DNA from: an uncultured Porphyromonadaceae bacterium
Lineage (GTDB): Bacteria > Bacteroidota > Bacteroidia > Bacteroidales > Muribaculaceae
Reading direction: 5' to 3'
Length of the DNA stretch: 28,078 bases
Assembly: GCA_937892215.1 (NCBI GenBank)
Contig: CALAVE010000079.1
Coordinates: 1 to 28,078 of the forward strand
Shown here: positions 23,993 to 28,078 of the stretch, in pieces
Numbering within the stretch: position 1 is the stretch's first letter
Layout: each line of letters begins with the position of its first letter
The notes under the pieces: model-generated
What the model saw: only the letters and a program-made list of their open reading frames with translations
Databases searched by the model: none
What the model was told of the DNA's origin: nothing
Translations under genes and position numbers: made by a program

Positions 23993-24697
23993 TTACATTC
24001 CTCTAAGTTGGCGCGCCAGTTCTGCCACGCCTCGCGTTGCCGGCTCGGCTATCACATTCACAAAACTCGGAACTGCCACCGGCTTCGGGTCTATGTAATA
24101 CACCGGAACTCCACTGCGAACATAACTCAGCAGACCTGCCGCCGGATACACCACAAGCGACGTGCCTATTATCACAAACACATCTGCCTCTCTGGCCAGC
24201 AATGCGGCTTGCTCAAAGTTGGGCACCGCCTCTCCGAAGAACACTATGTGCGGACGCACGCCGTCTCCGTACTGATCCCTGGTCCGTATCGATGTCTCAA
24301 GCCCCTTGTCGGTCAGCTCGTCGCACGGCAACTCGTAAACTCTCTCTGGATGATTCACCGAACGCACCTTCATCAGTTCGCCGTGCAGGTGAAGCACTTT
24401 CGTCGAACCGGCGCGCTCATGCAGGTTATCCACATTCTGCGTGATTATGCGCACATCGTAGTCGGACTCCAGAGCCGCCAGCCCCAGATGAGCCGCATTG
24501 GGCTTTATCTGCTCGGTGAGTTTCTTGCGCATATTGTTGTAGAATCTGTGAATCAGTTCCGGATTTCGAGCAAAACCCGTATCACTCGCAACCTCCATCA
24601 CAGGGTAGTTCTCCCACAAACCTCCGGCATCTCTGTACGTTGGCATTCCGCTCTCCGCACTCACTCCGGCTCCTGTCGATACCACTATTTTTTTCAT
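23993..24697 (-). CDS. Sirtuin NAD-dependent protein deacylase, zinc-less type
   Basis: A 234-residue sirtuin. ATG 24697 is chosen over 24724 because the fold begins at once with KKIVVSTGAGVSAESGMPTY. NAD-binding motifs are GAGVSAESG, YRDAGGLW, and TQNVDNLH (86-93). The catalytic base is His105 in HLHGE, and GTSLVVYPAAGL closes the Rossmann part. The region between His105 and FFGEAVP, where most sirtuins carry two CxxC zinc pairs, holds a single Cys here. This looks like the zinc-less form common in Bacteroidales. Whether it removes acetyl or succinyl groups is not clear. Confidence 0.88.
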   Translation of the reverse strand: MKKIVVSTGAGVSAESGMPTYRDAGGLWENYPVMEVASDTGFARNPELIHRFYNNMRKKLTEQIKPNAAHLGLAALESDYDVRIITQNVDNLHERAGSTKVLHLHGELMKVRSVNHPERVYELPCDELTDKGLETSIRTRDQYGDGVRPHIVFFGEAVPNFEQAALLAREADVFVIIGTSLVVYPAAGLLSYVRSGVPVYYIDPKPVAVPSFVNVIAEPATRGVAELARQLRGM

Positions 24698-24738
24698 TTT
24701 ATCAGTTCTTTTAGTTTTTAACATCTCTTATTTACTCA

Positions 24739-24771
24739 CAAATTTAGAATTTTTTATCCAATTTATAGCAA
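24739..24771 (-). promoter_or_regulatory. Promoter for the sirtuin-helicase operon
   Basis: Minus strand: TTG (24771-24769), 22 bases, TAAATTTG (24746-24739). The leader to ATG 24697 is about 35 bases. Confidence 0.5.
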
Positions 24772-24790
24772 GTGTATTTATAATTAATTT

Positions 24791-24798
24791 TAACTTTG
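24791..24798 (+). promoter_or_regulatory. -7 box for the FKBP gene pair
   Basis: TAACTTTG matches TAnnTTTG; the -33 element is not evident. It places transcription near 24805 and supports ATG 24838 as the FKBP start, leaving a leader of about 33 bases. Confidence 0.55.
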
Positions 24799-24837
24799 CA
24801 TCGTTTTTATAACTCACGACTAAAGTTTCACAACAAA

Positions 24838-25425
24838 ATGGATAAACTCAGTTACGCATTAGGCCTCAGCATGGGACAGAATTTCCTTTCTTCGGGTATC
24901 AAGGAAATTAATACCGACGATTTCGCACAGGCTCTGCAAGCCGCAATGACTGGCGGCGAAACTAAAATCACCTACGACGAGGCTCGAAAAGTGGTTACCG
25001 ACTATTTCACCGAACTCGACCGGAAAATTAACGAAGAGAACATCTCCGCAGGAAAACGTTTCCTCGAGGAAAACGCTAAGCAAGATGGCGTAAAAGTCAC
25101 CGCAAGCGGTCTCCAATATCTCGTCATCAAGGAAGGTAATGGCCCTAAGCCCGGCAAGAACGACGCGGTTACCGTGCACTACACCGGCAGGCTCATCGAC
25201 GGTACCGTTTTCGACAGTTCCATCGAGCGGGGCGAACCAGCCACTTTCGGCGTAGGACAGGTAATCGCAGGGTGGACCGAGGCGCTTCAACTCATGCAGG
25301 AAGGCGCCGCTTGGAGGCTCTTTATCCCCAGCGACCTCGCTTACGGCAGCCAGGGAACCGGCCCCATCAGGCCGCACTCCACGCTCATCTTCGACGTTCA
25401 GTTGCTTAAAGTCGAAAAACACTGA
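24838..25425 (+). CDS. FKBP-type peptidyl-prolyl cis-trans isomerase (cytoplasmic)
   Basis: A 195-residue FkpA/Mip-like isomerase without signal peptide. Residues 1-85 are the helical N-terminal dimerisation domain (MDKLSYALGLSMGQNFLSSG, with a long helix ending FLEENAKQDGV). The FKBP domain follows (VTVHYTGRLIDGTVFDSSIE, FGVGQVIAGWTEALQLMQEG, LFIPSDLAYGSQGTG, LIFDVQLLKVE). Key active-site residues are kept: the Tyr of HYTG, the Phe-Asp of VFDSS, the Val-Ile and Trp of QVIAGW, and the Tyr of LAYG. It should be an active prolyl isomerase or chaperone. The lipoprotein FKBP follows after 46 bp. Confidence 0.92.
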   Translation: MDKLSYALGLSMGQNFLSSGIKEINTDDFAQALQAAMTGGETKITYDEARKVVTDYFTELDRKINEENISAGKRFLEENAKQDGVKVTASGLQYLVIKEGNGPKPGKNDAVTVHYTGRLIDGTVFDSSIERGEPATFGVGQVIAGWTEALQLMQEGAAWRLFIPSDLAYGSQGTGPIRPHSTLIFDVQLLKVEKH

Positions 25426-25471
25426 CCGACTATTATAACTTAAACGAAAACATATAATCAATCCAAAAAAA

Positions 25472-26335
25472 ATGAAAAAGATTTTTTCAGTATTGCTGAT
25501 TGCCCTCCTACTGGGCGTAGCAACAAGTTGCAACGAGAAAAACGCTAACAAAACCACTCCGCTGGCCGACTCGGCCGCAGTTGCACTGGGTAACCTCTAT
25601 GGAAACGGTGTTAAGAGCCAAATCGCTATGGACTCCACTTTCACCAGCAAGGCCGACTTCGTTAAGGGCTTGGAACTCATCCTTTCGCTCAACGAAGATA
25701 AGACTGAGTATATCAATGGTGTGCAGATGGGTATGCAACTCATGAACATGTTCCACAGCATGAAAGAGCAGGGTATGCAACTCGACAAGGCTAAATTCAT
25801 CAAGGCTTTCAAGGCTGCTTTCCTTACCGACTCTGTAGTGGATCAGGCTAACCTCATGACGCTCCAGAGCGAAGTATCTTCTCTCATGGACCGCGCTATG
25901 AAAGAGGCTAAGAAGAACGACCCCAAACTGCAGGCTAACCTCAAGGCTGGTGAAGAATTCATCAAGAAGCAGACTCAGAAAGAGAAATACCTCAAGACTC
26001 CCGCCGGCGTTTACTATCAGGTAATCACCGAAGGTCAGGGCGAGAACTTCAAGCCTAACCAGATCATCAACACCAAGTACAAGGGCATGCACATCGACGG
26101 CTCCGTATTCGACGAGTCGGGCGACCGAGTGGTTCCCATGAGCACTCAGGCTGTCATCCTTGGCTTCCAGGACATGCTGCTCCAGATGAAACCGGGTATG
26201 AAGGTTAAGTGCATCATTCCTGCCGACCTCGCCTACGGTGACGAAGGTAGCGCTCCTAAGATTGAGCCGGGCGAGACTCTTATTTTCGAACTCGAGACCA
26301 TCGGTCTCCAGGAGAAAGCAGAAAACGCAAAATAA
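25472..26335 (+). CDS. FKBP-type isomerase lipoprotein
   Basis: A 287-residue lipoprotein. The signal peptide ends VATSC with lipidated Cys20, followed by NEKN. Residues about 30-165 are a helical FkpA-like N-terminal dimerisation region, and the FKBP domain lies at about 175-280. In that domain several binding-pocket residues differ from consensus: the loop DESGDRVVPMSTQAVILGFQ replaces the usual FDSS...VIPGW block, and Phe stands for the pocket Trp. IIPADLAYGDEGSAPKIEPG is intact. It probably acts as a periplasmic or outer-membrane chaperone with altered isomerase activity. It follows the cytoplasmic FKBP gene and is closed by a terminator. Confidence 0.9.
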   Translation: MKKIFSVLLIALLLGVATSCNEKNANKTTPLADSAAVALGNLYGNGVKSQIAMDSTFTSKADFVKGLELILSLNEDKTEYINGVQMGMQLMNMFHSMKEQGMQLDKAKFIKAFKAAFLTDSVVDQANLMTLQSEVSSLMDRAMKEAKKNDPKLQANLKAGEEFIKKQTQKEKYLKTPAGVYYQVITEGQGENFKPNQIINTKYKGMHIDGSVFDESGDRVVPMSTQAVILGFQDMLLQMKPGMKVKCIIPADLAYGDEGSAPKIEPGETLIFELETIGLQEKAENAK

Positions 26336-26352
26336 TTCTCTCAAAGCACATA

Positions 26353-26436
26353 AACCCAATTCGGGTTAAGAGCAAGTCTCATTGCTCATCACTAAATCAC
26401 AAGGAGTGGCAATTCATCTCGGTTGCCGCTCCTTTT
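26353..26436 (+). terminator. Triple hairpin with terminator after the FKBP pair
   Basis: Three hairpins follow the stop at 26335: AACCC/GGGTT (26353-26367), GAGCAA/TTGCTC (26370-26387), and a strong 12-bp stem (26401-26412 with 26423-26434, one G-U pair) running into TTTT and a pyrimidine tract. The last is the likely terminator. The first two may protect the 3' end. Confidence 0.8.
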
Positions 26437-26502
26437 CTCTTCCTCCCCCTTGTTTCACTCTGACGCCGCACAATGTATGAGCGCGTCACTGCCCCACTAA
26501 AA

Positions 26503-26534
26503 TTTGCCGCTATCACTGTTTTTCCATAACTTTG
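26503..26534 (+). promoter_or_regulatory. Promoter for the THUMP-like methyltransferase
   Basis: TTTG at 26503-26506, 20 bases, TAACTTTG at 26527-26534: an exact match to consensus. Transcription should begin at about 26539-26541, only 2-4 bases before the ATG at 26543. Confidence 0.78.
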
Positions 26535-26542
26535 CATTCACC

Positions 26543-27745
26543 ATGCAGCATTTCATCCGGCCGGACAAGGACATACAAGACACTTTGCGGTTCATTCGCG
26601 ACAACGAGAACGGACTACCCGCCGCTTTGGCGCTCAAGGCAGCAAACTCACCGTCTATCGACCTAAACTTTGCCATCAACCAGATTCAAGGCCGCCGCGT
26701 GGCACAGAAGAAGTTGCCGCTTTGGCATGCCACTCAAGGCATCATCTATCCGCCGCACATTTCCATGGAGCAATGCTCTTCGCAGTTCACCGCCGCTTAC
26801 AAAGCCGGTCTCGTCGTGGGGGATTCATTCGCCGACCTCACTGGCGGTTTCGGAGTGGACTTCTCTTTCATGGCTCGTAATGCCGTCCGTGCGACCTACG
26901 TCGAGCGAAACCCTGAACTTTGCCGCATTGCCTCTCACAACTTCCCGCTTCTCGGCCTGGGCAACGACACCGTGCATTGCTCCGATGCCGTAGAGTTCGC
27001 ACGCTCAATGCCGATCACCCACACCGTCTTCATCGACCCTGCTCGCCGAGACCTCAACGGCTCGCGCGTGTTTGCCATCTCCGATTGCGACCCCGACATC
27101 ACCACTCTTATCCCCATCCTCCTCACCAAGTCGCACCGCATCATCGCCAAACTCTCTCCAATGCTCGACCTCGCCGCCATCGCATCTGCGCTGCCACACC
27201 TCACACAGTTGCACATCGTCAGCACCGGTAACGAGTGTAAGGAAATTCTGGCCGTTATCGAACCTCAGAATGTTTCTCCTCTGCTCACCGTCTGCATCAA
27301 CGACTCCGAGCGTTTCTCCTTCTCAGCCGACGACCCGCCGCAACCTGCCGCCGTTTGGGACGAGAACCCTGATTCCGCCGCATTTCTCTATGAACCTAAC
27401 GCCTCCATCATGAAAGCGGGCTGCTTCAGCCGCATAGCACACCGCTTCATGGCGTCTCCCATCAGTCAGCACAGCCACCTGTTCGTCGCACACAACCTTA
27501 TCCCCGATTTCCCGGGACGCAAGTTCCGCGTCATAGCCACCACATCCATGAACAAGAAGCAACTCAAGGAATCGCTCGCTGGCATCGCCTGCGCCAACAT
27601 CGCCTGCCGCAACTTCCCACTCAAAGCCTCCGAACTCGCCATGCGACTGCGACTCCGAGACGGTGGCGACACCTACCTCTTCGCCACCACGCTCGCCTCT
27701 GCCAAGCACATCATCTTCATCACAAAAAAAGTCACCGACAAGTAG
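26543..27745 (+). CDS. Class I SAM-dependent methyltransferase with THUMP-like domain
   Basis: A 400-residue protein. ATG 26543 is chosen because an upstream in-frame TTG at 26504 is the -33 box of its promoter. After a helical N-terminal part (FIRDNENGLPAALALKAANS) comes the Rossmann methyltransferase: motif I FADLTGGFGVDFSFMA, motif II VERNPELC, and the family signature FIDPARRDLNGSRVFAISDC with a following DPDI. The C-terminal 100 residues fit the THUMP-like ferredoxin domain of Bacteroidales homologues (NLIPDFPGRKFRVIATTSMN, FPLKASELAMRLRLRDGGD). RNA is the likely substrate by analogy with THUMP enzymes; the target base is unknown. Confidence 0.87.
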   Translation: MQHFIRPDKDIQDTLRFIRDNENGLPAALALKAANSPSIDLNFAINQIQGRRVAQKKLPLWHATQGIIYPPHISMEQCSSQFTAAYKAGLVVGDSFADLTGGFGVDFSFMARNAVRATYVERNPELCRIASHNFPLLGLGNDTVHCSDAVEFARSMPITHTVFIDPARRDLNGSRVFAISDCDPDITTLIPILLTKSHRIIAKLSPMLDLAAIASALPHLTQLHIVSTGNECKEILAVIEPQNVSPLLTVCINDSERFSFSADDPPQPAAVWDENPDSAAFLYEPNASIMKAGCFSRIAHRFMASPISQHSHLFVAHNLIPDFPGRKFRVIATTSMNKKQLKESLAGIACANIACRNFPLKASELAMRLRLRDGGDTYLFATTLASAKHIIFITKKVTDK

Positions 27746-27771
27746 CATCTTGCCGGCAACCATCACACTTG

Positions 27772-27844
27772 TGGAACATATCGGACTCGAACCGATTACC
27801 TCAACACTGCCAGTGTTGCGCTCTACCAGATGAGCTAATGCCCC
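27772..27844 (-). tRNA. tRNA-Ala (anticodon GGC)
   Basis: A 73-base cloverleaf on the minus strand. The acceptor GGGGCAT pairs with ATGTTCC, including G3-U70. The anticodon stem CAACA/TGTTG encloses CTGGCAG, giving anticodon GGC for GCC and GCU. The discriminator is A and no CCA is encoded. Its first 27 bases are identical to those of the tRNA-Ala(CGC) at 5169, so the two arose from one gene. Confidence 0.95.
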
Positions 27845-27860
27845 ATCATGTTTCACGCCA

Positions 27861-27891
27861 CAAAGGTACAACTTTTTTTCTAATCTACAAA
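27861..27891 (-). promoter_or_regulatory. Promoter for tRNA-Ala(GGC)
   Basis: Minus strand: TTTG (27891-27888), 19 bases, TACCTTTG (27868-27861). The expected start, near 27854, lies about 10 bases ahead of the tRNA. Confidence 0.72.
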
Positions 27892-27937
27892 CTTTTCACG
27901 CTTTTCGTTCCTCATGAATTCTTCACCGATTAAATTA

Positions 27938-27992
27938 GGTCTAAACAGACCGAAACAAACCTTAAATCGATGCGTGTAAAACGCTGTTACAC
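27938..27992. promoter_or_regulatory. Two inverted repeats in the right-end intergenic region
   Basis: GGTCT-AAAC-AGACC at 27938-27951 and GTGTAA-N7-TTACAC at 27974-27992. Neither is followed by a T-run. They lie 35-90 bases upstream of the promoter at 28029-28059 and could be binding sites for a regulator of the gene beyond the window. Confidence 0.3.
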
Positions 27993-28028
27993 AATTAACT
28001 CCGCTTAACTAACCTTATTCTTCGCCTA

Positions 28029-28059
28029 TTGCGCGTTTGCCCCTTTTAGAGTAATTTTG
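28029..28059 (+). promoter_or_regulatory. Promoter reading out of the window
   Basis: TTG at 28029-28031, 20 bases, TAATTTTG at 28052-28059. The gene it serves lies beyond the window. The heptamer TTGTACC occurs twice here (28057-28063 and 28068-28074), 11 bases apart, spanning the expected start site. Confidence 0.7.
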
Positions 28060-28078
28060 TACCGCCATTGTACCTCGG

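Noticed and set aside
27323..27871. Long minus-strand open frame covering the methyltransferase 3' end and the tRNA.
   Set aside because: It reads through tRNA-Ala(GGC), giving the typical LAHLVER-type tRNA translation, and is antisense to a well-supported gene.
1..28078. CRISPR array, insertion sequence or prophage.
   Set aside because: No regularly spaced repeats, no transposase, integrase or phage structural proteins, and no terminal inverted repeats around the cassette were seen by eye.

Overview
The window comes from a Bacteroidales genome of moderately high G+C. The family could be Muribaculaceae or Prevotellaceae, but the sequence does not settle this. Evidence: many promoters of the Bacteroidetes form (TTTG or TTG, about 20 bases, TAnnTTTG); genes typical of the phylum (Wzi-family capsule protein, glycine-lipid acyltransferases GlsA/GlsB, DUF5722 lipoproteins, FKBP lipoproteins, zinc-less sirtuin, THUMP-like methyltransferase); and almost no Shine-Dalgarno sequences. 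Most of the window is ordinary chromosome. Two tRNA-Ala genes (CGC and GGC anticodons) face each other near its ends.

Layout. 73-4598: a promoter, two tandem secreted DUF5722 proteins that look like glycoside hydrolases, and a terminator. 4609-4999: a decayed gene for a secreted protein. 5124-5295: tRNA-Ala(CGC) with its own promoter and terminator. 5369-9808: pckA with terminator, a CBM9-like protein, a membrane-anchored protein of unknown function and a threonine aldolase. 9834-12759 (minus): glsB, a Wzi-family protein and a lipocalin-like lipoprotein joined by 4-bp overlaps. 12907-15817 (minus): a tight five-gene accessory cassette. 15919-17738 (minus): a WYL regulator and glsA. 17873-19309: a GT-C-like membrane protein. 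19347-20885 (minus): pyrH and a TPR protein. 21056-21902: DUF2007 and Lrp/AsnC proteins. 21941-24697 (minus): a sirtuin and a UvrD-type helicase. 24838-26335: two FKBP prolyl isomerases. 26543-27745: a THUMP-like methyltransferase. 27772-27844 (minus): tRNA-Ala(GGC). A promoter at 28029-28059 reads out of the window.

The most interesting part is the cassette at 12907-15817, read right to left: a standalone HIRAN protein; a fusion of an N-terminal domain that looks PUA/EVE-like with a complete RelA/SpoT (MESH1-type) HD hydrolase; a SIMPL protein with no export signal; a small PflA-like radical SAM protein; and a 112-residue Cys-rich protein with a proline-rich tail. The genes are 3-9 bp apart or overlap. 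They sit just downstream of a WYL regulator, and a perfect inverted repeat covers the -33 position of the likely promoter. They lie between glsA and glsB, which are neighbours in Bacteroides thetaiotaomicron, and hand-counted lines suggest lower G+C than the flanks. I infer a transferred stress-response or defence-like module that couples nucleic-acid or modified-base sensing, alarmone-type hydrolysis and radical chemistry. Function is unproven; the domain content and operon structure are visible in the sequence.
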